Assembly: GCA_019163175.1 (NCBI GenBank) | Contig: JAFLKN010000023.1 | Coordinates: 88,735 to 152,734 of the forward strand | Direction of reading: 5' to 3' | Length of the DNA: 64,000 bases | From: Prolixibacteraceae bacterium | Lineage (GTDB): Bacteria; Bacteroidota; Bacteroidia; Bacteroidales; Prolixibacteraceae | Part shown: positions 34,535 to 43,180 of the stretch, piece by piece | Numbering within the stretch: position 1 is the stretch's first letter | Layout: the number at the start of each line of letters is the position of its first letter | Program-made: the position numbers and the translations under genes | Notes under the pieces: generated by a model | Seen by the model: the letters and a program-made list of their open reading frames with translations, nothing else | What the model was told of the DNA's origin: nothing | Database searches by the model: none

Positions 34535-35317
34535 ATGAAAATTCATTCAAAGTTGATCTTTATTCTTCTGCTTCTGACTGCGCATATACATGCTCAGGAA
34601 ATAGCAACCACACCCATCAAACCAAATACTGCGTTTAGTGCCGGAGAAAATCTCACCTATCAAATCCGCTATGGATTTATAGTTGGTGGAACCACAATCA
34701 TTTCGCTCAGTGAGGATACGTACAATAAAAAGACGGTTTTTCACGCAGTGGCAACAGCCCAGACTACCGGAATGGCCGAAATTATTTATGGTGTAAAAGA
34801 TGTTTACGAAAGTTGGTTCGATAAGGAAACCAACCTGTCGTATAAACAAATACGCAACATCAAAGAAGGAAACTATACCAACTACAACGAAGTTACCTAC
34901 AACCGCCGGAATAACACCGTTAATTCAAATCTTACAGGCATACATCAGGTTCCGGAGAAAATTCTGGATTTGGCCACCACGCTCTACTACATCAGACGGA
35001 TCGATTTTTCGAAAGTAAATGTTGGTGACATGGTTTTTGTGAACATTTATTTTGCTGACGAGGTATTTCCGTTTTACCTGAGGTACCGGGGAAAAGAAAC
35101 AATCCGGACCAAATCCGGAAAAATCAGTTGCCTAAAGATTTCGCCCCTGGTTGAAGTTGGCCGTATGTTTAAAACGGCCGATGATGTCAGCATTTGGCTG
35201 ACCGACGATGCCAACTGTATTCCGGTTTCAATCGAAATGGATATTCGCCTTGTAGGAAAAATCCATTTGAAACTCATCAATGCTGAGAATACCAGAGTTC
35301 CGATGATTATTGAGTAG
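34535..35317 (+). CDS. DUF3108 periplasmic protein
   Basis: 260 residues with signal peptide KIHSKLIFILLLLTAHIHAQ. AFSAGENLTYQIRYGFIVGG, VKDVYESWFDKETNLSYKQIR, YRGKETIRTKSGKISCLKISP and VSIWLTDDANCIPVSIEMDI are characteristic of DUF3108, a predicted envelope beta-rich fold. Function unknown. It follows the small membrane protein by 60 bp and may share its regulon promoter. Confidence 0.88.
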   Translation: MKIHSKLIFILLLLTAHIHAQEIATTPIKPNTAFSAGENLTYQIRYGFIVGGTTIISLSEDTYNKKTVFHAVATAQTTGMAEIIYGVKDVYESWFDKETNLSYKQIRNIKEGNYTNYNEVTYNRRNNTVNSNLTGIHQVPEKILDLATTLYYIRRIDFSKVNVGDMVFVNIYFADEVFPFYLRYRGKETIRTKSGKISCLKISPLVEVGRMFKTADDVSIWLTDDANCIPVSIEMDIRLVGKIHLKLINAENTRVPMIIE

Positions 35318-35391
35318 CAAAATCTCCGACAAATAGCTTTGCCAATTTTCAATTACTCGCCAATTTGAACAACCTTTTCGCCAAACGAAAT

Positions 35392-35456
35392 GTGTGAATG
35401 ATGTAATTCTTATAAATAGTTGTGTAACATTTCTACGGCCCAATCCACCTAACTTG
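35392..35456 (+). promoter_or_regulatory. stress-regulon promoter, copy 6
   Basis: GTGTGAATGATGTAAT (35392-35407) and GTGTAAC (35422-35428), boxes 21 bp apart; -7 CTAACTTG with CTTG at 35453-35456. Drives the acidic protein, Usp and aldolase genes. Confidence 0.82.
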
Positions 35457-35479
35457 CTTCAATTAAAACTCCACAAAAA

Positions 35480-35800
35480 ATGAAAAAGATATACAACAAT
35501 CAGAAACCTGCTGAGGTGAAAACTGGCGAAAACGAAATAAACGATCTTCCAGGATACCCGTTATATCCGGAAAGCGAAGACATTTTCAGTCGATCGATAA
35601 AAGAAGATGATTTAAATCCGGAGGATATTTCGAACAAAAAAAAGTCACCTGAAAATCATCTGGAATCTATTGATTTAGATATCCCCGGATCGGAATTAGA
35701 TAATGATATGGAAATTATAGGAAGCGAAGACGAAGAAAACAACTATTACAGTATAGGTGGAGACGATCATATCGATTTGGACGAAAGACAAGACGATTAA
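35480..35800 (+). CDS. acidic, probably disordered protein
   Basis: 106 residues, very rich in Asp, Glu, Asn and Ser and lacking hydrophobic core segments. NDLPGYPLYPESEDIF and DLDIPGSELDNDMEIIGSEDEE are the only patterned parts. Similar DLPGYPxYP-type proteins occur in other Bacteroidota as hypothetical proteins. First gene after regulon promoter copy 6, upstream of Usp. Function unknown; a stress-induced disordered protein is a reasonable guess. Confidence 0.75.
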   Translation: MKKIYNNQKPAEVKTGENEINDLPGYPLYPESEDIFSRSIKEDDLNPEDISNKKKSPENHLESIDLDIPGSELDNDMEIIGSEDEENNYYSIGGDDHIDLDERQDD

Positions 35801-35862
35801 TCCAGCTTGTATTGCCGATTACAGAAAACAACTAGTCAATTCAGAAACAAATATCAGTAACC

Positions 35863-36348
35863 ATGAAAACAGATCGAATAAACAAAGTATTGCTTGCACT
35901 CGACTACAATCCGACTGCACAAAAAGTAGCAGAACAAGGTTACGCCTTGGCTAAAACATTGGGTGCAGAGGTTATTTTATTGCATGTATTAACCGACCCA
36001 ACGTATTATACATCAACCGAGTATTCTCCAATAATGGGTTTTGAGGGATATATGAATATCGGCCAGATTCAATTGGGTACAGTGGAGAGTTTAAAATTAG
36101 CATCGCAGCATTTTCTGGACAAAACGAAGCTACACCTTCAGGATGATAAGATACAGACCATTGTGTCGGTAGGAAATATTGCCGAAACCATTTTAAACAT
36201 TGCCAAAGAATTTCATGTGGACATTGTTGTAATGGGTTCGCACAGCCGGAAATGGCTCGAAAACATCGTTATTGGAAGCGTTGCCGAAGAAGTACTGAGA
36301 CAAAGCCGAATTCCGCTTTTCATCATTCCGACAAAAAAAAGAAGTTAA
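35863..36348 (+). CDS. universal stress protein (UspA family)
   Basis: 161-residue single-domain Usp. N-terminal KVLLALDYNPTAQKVAEQGYALAKTLGAEV and C-terminal ATP-binding motif VVMGSHSRKWLENIVIGSVAEEVLRQSRIPLFII (G-x2-G-x9-G-S type, with GSH in place of GTH). Likely nucleotide-binding stress factor. Follows the acidic protein by 62 bp and precedes the aldolase by 38 bp, so one operon under promoter copy 6 is likely. Confidence 0.92.
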   Translation: MKTDRINKVLLALDYNPTAQKVAEQGYALAKTLGAEVILLHVLTDPTYYTSTEYSPIMGFEGYMNIGQIQLGTVESLKLASQHFLDKTKLHLQDDKIQTIVSVGNIAETILNIAKEFHVDIVVMGSHSRKWLENIVIGSVAEEVLRQSRIPLFIIPTKKRS

Positions 36349-36386
36349 TCCGTCAACGTTCAGTACAATACTTAATCAGCTTCAAC

Positions 36387-37412
36387 ATGAAATCGCAAGA
36401 ACTTATAAATACCGCAAAGGCCATGGTTGCCAAGCACAAAGGCATTTTGGCTATGGACGAAAGTTTTCCGACCTGCAACAAACGTTTCGCCAAATTGGGT
36501 ATTCCGCAAACCGTAGAAGCCCGGCGCTCCTATCGTGAAATGATTGTTACCACGCCCGGCCTGAAAGAATCAATCAGCGGAGCAATTCTCTTTGATGAGA
36601 CCATCCGCCAGAAAACGAAAGTTGGCATTCCGATGATTAAAGTTCTCATTGACGCAGGAATCATTCCCGGAATTAAAGTTGATACCGGAGCCAAAGAGCT
36701 GGCTGGTCATCCCGGAGAGAAAATTTCTGAAGGACTTGATGGATTGCGTGAACGCCTGATCGAATATTACCAGATGGGAGCACGTTTTGCCAAATGGCGC
36801 GCAGTACTTGTAATTGGCGAAAATATTCCCTCAAAAGCAAGTACGATTGCGAATGCGCTTACGCTGGCCCGATATGCTGCATTGTGTCAGGAAGTGGGAT
36901 TAGTTCCTATTGTGGAACCCGAAGTGCTTATGGACGGCAGTCATACGATGGAGCAATGCTTTGAAGTAACTGAAGAAGTGCTGTGTATTGTCTTTAATCA
37001 GCTTTACATTCAGGGTGTGCTGCTGGAAGGAATGATTCTGAAACCAAACATGGTCCTTCCCGGATTGCTTTGTCCGAAACAAGAAACGGATGATGCTATT
37101 GCCGATGCAACAGTGAAATGCTTTTTGCGAACTGTGCCTGCCGCTGTTCCGGGCATTACCTTTTTATCGGGCGGACAATCGGCCGAACTGGCCTCAGCAC
37201 GTTTAAATGCCATGAATGTCAGGTTTAAATCGAAATTGCCCTGGGAATTGTCTTTCTCTTTCGGTCGTGCTCTTCAGCAACCCGCATTGGAAATATGGCT
37301 GGGCAAAGAAGACAAGGTATCGGATGCACAAAAAGCGGTTTACCATCGAGCCAAATGCAACTTTGCTGCACGCCGTGGCGAATACAATTCGGGTATGGAA
37401 ACGGACTTATAA
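36387..37412 (+). CDS. class I fructose-bisphosphate aldolase
   Basis: 341-residue Schiff-base aldolase of the eukaryote-like class I family; cleaves fructose-1,6-bisphosphate to triose phosphates. Start at ATG 36387 (MKSQELINTAKAMVAKHKGILAMDES); the frame is open further upstream inside usp. Seen: GILAMDESFPTCNKRF, FAKWRAVL, VEPEVLMDGSH, Schiff-base lysine segment LLEGMILKPNMV and FLSGGQSAELA. Metal-independent, oxidant-resistant class I aldolase paired with Usp suits stress conditions; that reading is inference. Confidence 0.93.
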   Translation: MKSQELINTAKAMVAKHKGILAMDESFPTCNKRFAKLGIPQTVEARRSYREMIVTTPGLKESISGAILFDETIRQKTKVGIPMIKVLIDAGIIPGIKVDTGAKELAGHPGEKISEGLDGLRERLIEYYQMGARFAKWRAVLVIGENIPSKASTIANALTLARYAALCQEVGLVPIVEPEVLMDGSHTMEQCFEVTEEVLCIVFNQLYIQGVLLEGMILKPNMVLPGLLCPKQETDDAIADATVKCFLRTVPAAVPGITFLSGGQSAELASARLNAMNVRFKSKLPWELSFSFGRALQQPALEIWLGKEDKVSDAQKAVYHRAKCNFAARRGEYNSGMETDL

Positions 37413-37581
37413 CAGTAAGGATTGATCAATTATTTACCCAATTGGGTTTTCAGTAGTCAGTTGTGGTCATTTATTAGTCATTAAGTTGTATGTTCCTAAC
37501 GATTGAATGACTACCAAATGACAATTGATTGACTTTTATGACAAAGGATAATATAGTACGGATATCCACTAATTTTAAAAT

Positions 37582-38181
37582 ATGAAAACCAAGAACGCGG
37601 CACAAGATTTTCCTATCGTATGCGTGGGCGGCTCTGCCGGAGGCCTCGACGCATATATCCGGCTACTGAAAAATTTACCTCCTGATATGGGTGTTGCCAT
37701 AGTCATAGTGAATCACCTGAGACAGGTGGCCACCTTGCTACACAAAATTCTTCCCAGTTACACCGAGATGCCCGTTCAATTGATTCAGGAAAAGTTAGAC
37801 ATTAAGCCTAACCACGTTTTCATCATTCCCGAAAAACGCGATTTGCATGTTCTTAACGGGGAATTTCGGCTTAAACCCATCTCCAAACCATGGGGATGGC
37901 CCGATGTAATTACTGTTTTTATGCGTTCTATTACAGAAAACTGGGACGGAAAACTTGTTGCCGTTATTGTTTCCGGCTTCGATGGAGATGGAGCTGAAGC
38001 GCTGTGTGGCATCAAAGAAGCAGGCGGAATTACCATGGCTCAGAAGCCTGAAACAGCGACACAGCCAGATATGCCGGAAAGTGCCATAGCCAGTGGTTGC
38101 ATCGATTTTATTCTTTCGCCTGAAGATATTGCCAAAGAAATTGTGCGTATTGCGCACAAAGTCAAAAAAGAAGAAGACTAA
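37582..38181 (+). CDS. stand-alone CheB-type methylesterase domain
   Basis: 199 residues comprising only the CheB catalytic domain, without a receiver domain. Catalytic Ser in CVGGSAGGLDAY, His in VIVNHLRQ, and Asp in SGFDGDGAEALCGIKEAGG; substrate-end motif DMPESAIASGCIDFILSPEDIA. Full CheB enzymes demethylate chemoreceptors; stand-alone versions are often linked to CheR/PAS kinases in stress signalling. No chemotaxis gene is visible in the window, so its target is unknown. Confidence 0.9.
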   Translation: MKTKNAAQDFPIVCVGGSAGGLDAYIRLLKNLPPDMGVAIVIVNHLRQVATLLHKILPSYTEMPVQLIQEKLDIKPNHVFIIPEKRDLHVLNGEFRLKPISKPWGWPDVITVFMRSITENWDGKLVAVIVSGFDGDGAEALCGIKEAGGITMAQKPETATQPDMPESAIASGCIDFILSPEDIAKEIVRIAHKVKKEED

Positions 38182-38203
38182 AAATCGGAAGGAGTTATCG
38201 GGC

Positions 38204-38491
38204 TCATTTTCCAAACAGCTTATCTATCATATCTGCCAAATCAAAATCCAGTTGGGTAACTCCTTTTGCTTCGTGATTGGTTAAAGTGATGCTCACTTTA
38301 TTGTACGAATTGCTCCAATCAGGGTGATGATTCAGCTTTTCGGCTTTAAATGCCACAGCTGTCATAAATGTGAAAGCCTCAACAAAGGTTTTAAACTTGA
38401 AATCACGGGTAATGCTGTTCTTCTCAAAATTCCAGTCTTTTAAATGATCGGTCAGGAATAAAGCTACTTCTTGTTCTGTAAATACTTTCAT
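38204..38491 (-). CDS. 4a-hydroxytetrahydrobiopterin dehydratase (PCD/DCoH)
   Basis: 95-residue pterin-4-alpha-carbinolamine dehydratase. The signature LNHHPDWSNSYNKVSITLTNH carries the catalytic histidines; DWNFEKNSITRDFKF lies upstream. It regenerates tetrahydropterin after aromatic amino acid hydroxylation or acts as a pterin chaperone. No phenylalanine hydroxylase gene is in the window. It is convergent with the CheB-like gene (22-bp gap). Confidence 0.93.
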   Translation of the reverse strand: MKVFTEQEVALFLTDHLKDWNFEKNSITRDFKFKTFVEAFTFMTAVAFKAEKLNHHPDWSNSYNKVSITLTNHEAKGVTQLDFDLADMIDKLFGK

Positions 38492-38708
38492 GGCGTAAAT
38501 TTTATAGAATAATTCCGAATAGGTTCAAGGTGGTTAAAAGCTTTAGTCCTATTTCAAACAACGAACAACTTCTGTCGCTAAATTGTTTAAAATAAATAGT
38601 TTACGACAAAATGAATTCAGTCAAAATCTACAATCCAATTTGTAAATCTCCGCTGCAAAAATTGGTCAGTTGAAAAATTGAACCATCATTTTAAGATTTT
38701 TCGGAACT

Positions 38709-38774
38709 GTGTGAATCTTACAAGTCTGGTCAATAATTATATAACACATGCTCTGGTATTAGCCCTCACCTTTG
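38709..38774 (+). promoter_or_regulatory. stress-regulon promoter, copy 7
   Basis: GTGTGAATCTTACAAG (38709-38724) and ATATAAC (38739-38745), boxes 21 bp apart; -7 TCACCTTTG with TTTG at 38771-38774. A weaker copy with the same geometry. Upstream of the duplicated-domain lipoprotein gene. Confidence 0.72.
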
Positions 38775-38833
38775 TTTTGTGAAAATACATTCACACCTGT
38801 TTCGCCAGTTGCGGAAAAATTAACTATAAGAAA

Positions 38834-39640
38834 ATGTTCAAAACAAGAAAATTATTCAGTCTGTTAACCATCGTAACTGCGGCATTTTTGCTGATAGCCT
38901 TTGGTTGTGATAAAGATGACACGTCTGATGCAAAAACAAGCTACAACCTTGTGGTCAAAGACGTTTTAGGCGTAACTGGTACGGTTACATTTACCGAAAC
39001 CAGCAGTACTACAACAACCATTGATATCGTGTTGGCGAATGCTCCTTCGGGAACCCATCCTGCAAATCTGTACATGAAATCGGCTGTTGAAAATGGCGCA
39101 GTGCTAGTTGCTCTTACTCCCGTTGACGCAACAGGAAAAAGCTCAACATTGGTAAGTAACATGACGTACAGTCAATTAATTGGCTACGACGGTAGTATTA
39201 AGGTTCTTAAAAGCAGCACCGAGCCCGAAGTAATTCTGGCCATAGGCGACATTGGTGGTAATGTAATAACCACCACCAATAAAACATATACACTTAAAAC
39301 AATTGGTGTATTTGGCGTATCGGGAACTGCCCTATTCGAAAAACGTACAAATGGAAATACCCTGGTAACGGTTTCGCTTACTGGCGCCATCGCCGGAGAA
39401 GTTTATCCTTCGACCATTAACCTGGGTTCGGTAGCCACTGTTGGCGGTGGAACTGTTGTAAAAGCGCTGAGTAATGTTAACGGAACAACCGGTAAAGGTT
39501 ATACCAACATTCAAAAGTTGGATAGCGGAGTTGATGTTTCCTATACCAATTGGTTGGTGTACGATGGATATGTAAATGTTTATCAAACTACAGTAGGTAT
39601 CAGTACTATTATTTCTCAGGGAAATATTGGCTCGAACTAG
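38834..39640 (+). CDS. CHRD-like lipoprotein with duplicated domain
   Basis: 268 residues with lipoprotein signal peptide (AFLLIAFGCDKDD, Cys about 25). Two tandem repeats of about 110 residues follow. Repeat 1 starts YNLVVKDVLGVTGTVTF, repeat 2 starts YTLKTIGVFGVSGTALF; both continue with VxLxxAxxGxxxPxxxNL/Y and end in a glycine-rich IGxIGGN/QGNIGSN. The pattern resembles CHRD domains. Probably surface or periplasmic; function unknown. Confidence 0.75.
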   Translation: MFKTRKLFSLLTIVTAAFLLIAFGCDKDDTSDAKTSYNLVVKDVLGVTGTVTFTETSSTTTTIDIVLANAPSGTHPANLYMKSAVENGAVLVALTPVDATGKSSTLVSNMTYSQLIGYDGSIKVLKSSTEPEVILAIGDIGGNVITTTNKTYTLKTIGVFGVSGTALFEKRTNGNTLVTVSLTGAIAGEVYPSTINLGSVATVGGGTVVKALSNVNGTTGKGYTNIQKLDSGVDVSYTNWLVYDGYVNVYQTTVGISTIISQGNIGSN

Positions 39641-39750
39641 TGTCGGTATTTCTTCGTTGATTTGACCCTGAAACAAGTTCGGGGTGACGATCTTTCGACA
39701 AAATAACATTGAAATGAAATCAGGCTTTTGCTTGATTTGAATTCAACCAT

Positions 39751-39787
39751 AAACCCACAAGTTTTCTCCGGATGCTTGTGGGTTTTT
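39751..39787 (+). terminator. terminator after CHRD-like lipoprotein gene
   Basis: AAACCCACAAG (39751-39761) pairs with CTTGTGGGTTT and is followed by T5, about 110 bp after the stop codon. Confidence 0.85.
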
Positions 39788-39850
39788 CTATGCGTAGCTA
39801 AAAATTATCCGGCTATGAACTTTACCCGAAAACCTCGTTAATGCTTAAAT

Positions 39851-39915
39851 GTGTGAATGATGTAACTTTTCCTGAAAATTCTGTAACTCATTTGCGGTCA
39901 AAGGTTCTCAACTTA
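39851..39915 (+). promoter_or_regulatory. stress-regulon promoter, copy 8
   Basis: GTGTGAATGATGTAAC (39851-39866) and CTGTAAC (39881-39887), boxes 21 bp apart; -7 TCAACTTA with CTTA at 39912-39915. Drives bacterioferritin. Confidence 0.82.
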
Positions 39916-39951
39916 GTTCTTTCAAAAATTCATTAATTAAAACACGCAGAT

Positions 39952-40431
39952 ATGAAAGGGAACAAAGAATTACTGACAACATTGAATTCGCTATTGGCAG
40001 ATGAATTAACTGCAATAAACCAATATATGGTTCATTCTGAAATGTGCGAAAACTGGGGTTACGGAAAACTGCATATGGCTATCCGAAAACAAGCCATGGA
40101 CGAGATGCACCATGCCGAATGGCTCATTGAACGAATCATCTTTTTTGAAGGTGCGCCAACAGTATCCAAGCTAAATCCGATGAAAATTGGCAAAACTGTT
40201 CAGGAAATGATCAGTAACGACAATGGTGACGAACTCGACGCTGTACTCGCATACAACAATGCCATTAAATTGGCCCGCGAAGTTGGAGACCAGAGCACTG
40301 CCGATCTGCTAACCAAAATCCTAAAAATGGAAGAAGGTCATGTTGATTGGGCAGAAATACAGCGCTCACAAATCGATCAGATGGGATTGGAAAATTATCT
40401 GGCCAGTCAGATTCAAGCTTCCGCTGGTTAA
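39952..40431 (+). CDS. bfr: bacterioferritin
   Basis: 159-residue four-helix iron-storage protein. Ferroxidase ligands: Glu in LLADELTAINQY, Glu-x2-His in DEMHHAEWLIERI, and the second pair in KMEEGHVDW. Met in DEMHHAE corresponds to the heme-ligating methionine of classical Bfr, so heme binding is possible. It detoxifies ferrous iron and peroxide, fitting a stress regulon (promoter copy 8). Followed by its own terminator. Confidence 0.94.
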   Translation: MKGNKELLTTLNSLLADELTAINQYMVHSEMCENWGYGKLHMAIRKQAMDEMHHAEWLIERIIFFEGAPTVSKLNPMKIGKTVQEMISNDNGDELDAVLAYNNAIKLAREVGDQSTADLLTKILKMEEGHVDWAEIQRSQIDQMGLENYLASQIQASAG

Positions 40432-40490
40432 TTAAAAAAAATCCGAAAATATAGGATTCCCTTATAGAGTTGAACAGCAAATAGTGAATG

Positions 40491-40522
40491 AAGGTGCAAT
40501 ACATTTTGTTGCACCTTCTTTT
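40491..40522 (+). terminator. terminator after bacterioferritin
   Basis: AAGGTGCAA (40491-40499) and TTGCACCTT pair over a 9-nt loop, followed by CTTTTC. Confidence 0.85.
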
Positions 40523-40605
40523 CAGCAAACAGTTGGAGTGAATTTCAATGCCAGAAACTGATAAAAAAGCAATTGCCGTAGAAGAAATTTAATACAGATA
40601 AAGCC

Positions 40606-41715
40606 ATGAGATACATCGGAACAGATATCGAAACAACAATTAATCATCTCAGCGTTAGCTATACCGACGAAGGGCCTGACGATGCACCGGTAATCATACT
40701 CATTCACGGGTTCCCGTTTACGAAATCGATGTGGAACAAGCAGGTTGAAGTACTGATAGAACGAAATCGCGTAATTGCATACGACATACGCGGCCACGGC
40801 AACTCGCCAGCCGGAACTGAAGATTTTACGATTGAGCTTTTCGTGAATGATTTGATCGGACTAATGGATATCCTGAAGATTGAAACTGCCATGCTTTGCG
40901 GCTTATCGCTTGGCGGATACATTGCCTTAAATGCCATGGAAAACTATCCGAAGCGATTTAATGCACTCGTATTGTGCGACACAACCTGCGCCGCAGATAC
41001 TCCTGAAGCTGTAGAAAAAAGGATGATGACCATAAAGAATATCGAAAAATTCGGTGTTGAAACCTATGCCAATGAGAGTCTGAAAAATCTTTTTGCTCCT
41101 GAATCATTTGTTACAAGCAAAAAAAGAATTGGGGTAATTAAAGACATGATCCTTAAGACCCCTGTTAAAATGCTCACTAGTACACTTCATGCTCTGGCCT
41201 CGCGTAAGGAAACATGCTCAACACTTCAGAAAATAAGAGTACCTGTGCTAATTCTAGTTGGTGAAGAAGATAAAATAACTCCTCTGAACGCCGCTCAACA
41301 GATGCAGAAAAACATAGCCGGTTCGATACTGCATAGCATTGAGCATGCCGGTCATTTAAGCAATATCGAGAATCCCTACGAATTCAATGCCGAACTAGTG
41401 AAGTTTGCCGCTTCAGTGAATCATCAGCCGGGCAAAAATTCGAAAAGAGACCAACTGGTTTCCGAAGTTTACAATTCAAGAAAAATCACCAAATACGAAA
41501 AATCGGAGAAGGAACTGAATGCAAAGATCCTGCGGATTACGATGGTGATCAAAGATCATTATCCGGAGTTGTCGAAATATTTAGACGAAATGCCGGTGAC
41601 CATTCCATCAGAAAAAGATCCGGAAGTAACATTGAATCTACTGAAGGAATATTACGAATCGTTGCATTCGATACTGAACAAATACAAAATAGAATTTCCC
41701 ATAATTGAAGAATAA
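40606..41715 (+). CDS. alpha/beta hydrolase with C-terminal helical extension
   Basis: 369 residues. Residues 1-275 are an alpha/beta hydrolase: IILIHGFPFTKSMWNKQ oxyanion region, nucleophile elbow CGLSLGGYIAL, acid in LVGEEDKITP and His in IEHAGHLSNIENP. Residues about 285-369 are an additional charged helical part (KYEKSEKELNAKILRITMVI, YPELSKYLDEMPVTIPSEKD) not found in simple hydrolases. Similar to lactone/haloperoxidase-type esterases; substrate unknown. The extension may be a separate small domain. Confidence 0.85.
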   Translation: MRYIGTDIETTINHLSVSYTDEGPDDAPVIILIHGFPFTKSMWNKQVEVLIERNRVIAYDIRGHGNSPAGTEDFTIELFVNDLIGLMDILKIETAMLCGLSLGGYIALNAMENYPKRFNALVLCDTTCAADTPEAVEKRMMTIKNIEKFGVETYANESLKNLFAPESFVTSKKRIGVIKDMILKTPVKMLTSTLHALASRKETCSTLQKIRVPVLILVGEEDKITPLNAAQQMQKNIAGSILHSIEHAGHLSNIENPYEFNAELVKFAASVNHQPGKNSKRDQLVSEVYNSRKITKYEKSEKELNAKILRITMVIKDHYPELSKYLDEMPVTIPSEKDPEVTLNLLKEYYESLHSILNKYKIEFPIIEE

Positions 41716-41775
41716 AATGGACCGATCAGGTCTGATTCATTTTCAGAAATAAACCAATTATTAAAAACACGAAAT

Positions 41776-42297
41776 ATGAAACGAAAGATAATAAGCCTTT
41801 ATTTATTGGCTGCATTTTCAACTCTTGTGTATACAGGATGTAAAAATGAAGGAGAACAGGGACCTGCAGGACAGGACGGATTAGATGCTGAAGTTTATTA
41901 TTCGCAATGGATAACTCCAACTGCCTGGCTGGGTAATTCGGGCGATTGGTATTTTGATGTGAACGCTCCCGATTTAACCGAAGCTGTTGTGGAAAATGGA
42001 GTCATTCTGGGCTACGTTTGGCTGGCTGGCGACATTTACGATGCAACTACTGTGCGGCCATTGCCGGCCTACGCAGTTGATGCCAACTGGAGTTTTCTGA
42101 TTAGTCAGTACGAAAGTATTGAGTTTACCTCCGATATGATTTTAAAACCACTTACAACAGGGAATCACTTTCGGTTTATTGCCATTCCGGGTAACATCGA
42201 AACACTAAAATCGGCATCGTTAAAAAGCAAAAGCGAAACCGAGCTGAGAAGTATGTCTTACAAAGACGTCTGCAAATATTTTAATATCCCCGAATAA
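41776..42297 (+). CDS. lipoprotein with short collagen-like motif
   Basis: 173 residues: lipoprotein signal peptide (LLAAFSTLVYTGCKNEG, Cys about 22), then GEQGPAGQDG and a globular part with ITPTAWLGNSGDWYFDVNAPDLTEAVVENG. The Gly-Pro-Ala-Gly-x-Asp-Gly stretch after the lipid anchor is frequent in Bacteroidota surface lipoproteins. Function unknown. 60 bp after the upstream hydrolase, 17 bp before the next one: one operon is likely. Confidence 0.8.
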   Translation: MKRKIISLYLLAAFSTLVYTGCKNEGEQGPAGQDGLDAEVYYSQWITPTAWLGNSGDWYFDVNAPDLTEAVVENGVILGYVWLAGDIYDATTVRPLPAYAVDANWSFLISQYESIEFTSDMILKPLTTGNHFRFIAIPGNIETLKSASLKSKSETELRSMSYKDVCKYFNIPE

Positions 42298-42314
42298 AAC
42301 AAATACATAAAACA

Positions 42315-43166
42315 ATGGAAAACAAGACAGAAAAAACTCATGCCGGCAAGGCCAGAGCCGAATTTATTAAAGTAGAAACCAATGTAAACCTTCACATTAC
42401 CGATGCAGGCGAAGGCAAAGCTATTGTACTCATTCACGGGTGGCCCTTAAGCGACGAAATGTACGAGTACCAATACAACGATTTGGTAAATAAAAACTTT
42501 CGGGTGGTTGGCATCACCCTTCGCGGTTTTGGGAAATCGGACAAACCTTATGGGGCCTACAATTACGATGTACATGCGCTGGACATTAAACGGGTTTTGG
42601 ATAAACTGGACATTAAAGATGCCACGCTGGTAGGTTTTTCGATGGGTGGCTCAATTGCAGTGCGGTTTGTAGCTGCCTACAACGAAACACAGGTAGCTAA
42701 ACTGGTTTTGGCCGGAGCAGCAGTTCCTTGCTGGACACAGCGCGAAGATTTTCCATACAATCTTACGCAAAAGGCAGTTGACGACCTGATTAAATTGAAC
42801 TATAAAGACCGACCCAAACTGTTGTCGGATTTTGCCAAGATATTCTCGGCTACCGAAACTTCGTTGAACGAAGGGATTGGCAGTTGGCTGAATGGAATTG
42901 GATTAAGTGCATCGTCGCATGCCACAGCGGAATGTTTAGTTGCCTTGCGCGATACAGATTTGAGACCTGAACTGGAAAAAATAAAGATTCCGACGCTGAT
43001 TTTACATGGGAAAAACGACAAAATATGCGCGTATAAACTGGCCGAACTTAGCCAGGCGGGAATTTCAGGTTCGAAACTGGTTGCTTTTGAAAAAAGCGGA
43101 CACAGCTTATTCCTGGAAGAAACGCATAAGTTCAATACCGAACTGATCAAATTCGCCGAAAAATAA
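42315..43166 (+). CDS. alpha/beta hydrolase (haloperoxidase/esterase type)
   Basis: 283 residues. Oxyanion motif VLIHGWPLSDEMYEYQ, RGFGKSDKPYGAYNYD, nucleophile elbow VGFSMGGSIAV, acid LHGKNDKICAY, and terminal His FEKSGHSLFLEE are all intact. Closest in appearance to cofactor-free haloperoxidase-like esterases. An N-terminal tail (MENKTEKTHAGKARA) precedes the fold. Substrate unknown; in an operon with a lipoprotein and the CbpA/CbpM chaperone pair (14-bp gap). Confidence 0.87.
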   Translation: MENKTEKTHAGKARAEFIKVETNVNLHITDAGEGKAIVLIHGWPLSDEMYEYQYNDLVNKNFRVVGITLRGFGKSDKPYGAYNYDVHALDIKRVLDKLDIKDATLVGFSMGGSIAVRFVAAYNETQVAKLVLAGAAVPCWTQREDFPYNLTQKAVDDLIKLNYKDRPKLLSDFAKIFSATETSLNEGIGSWLNGIGLSASSHATAECLVALRDTDLRPELEKIKIPTLILHGKNDKICAYKLAELSQAGISGSKLVAFEKSGHSLFLEETHKFNTELIKFAEK

Positions 43167-43180
43167 ATCCTGATCATACC

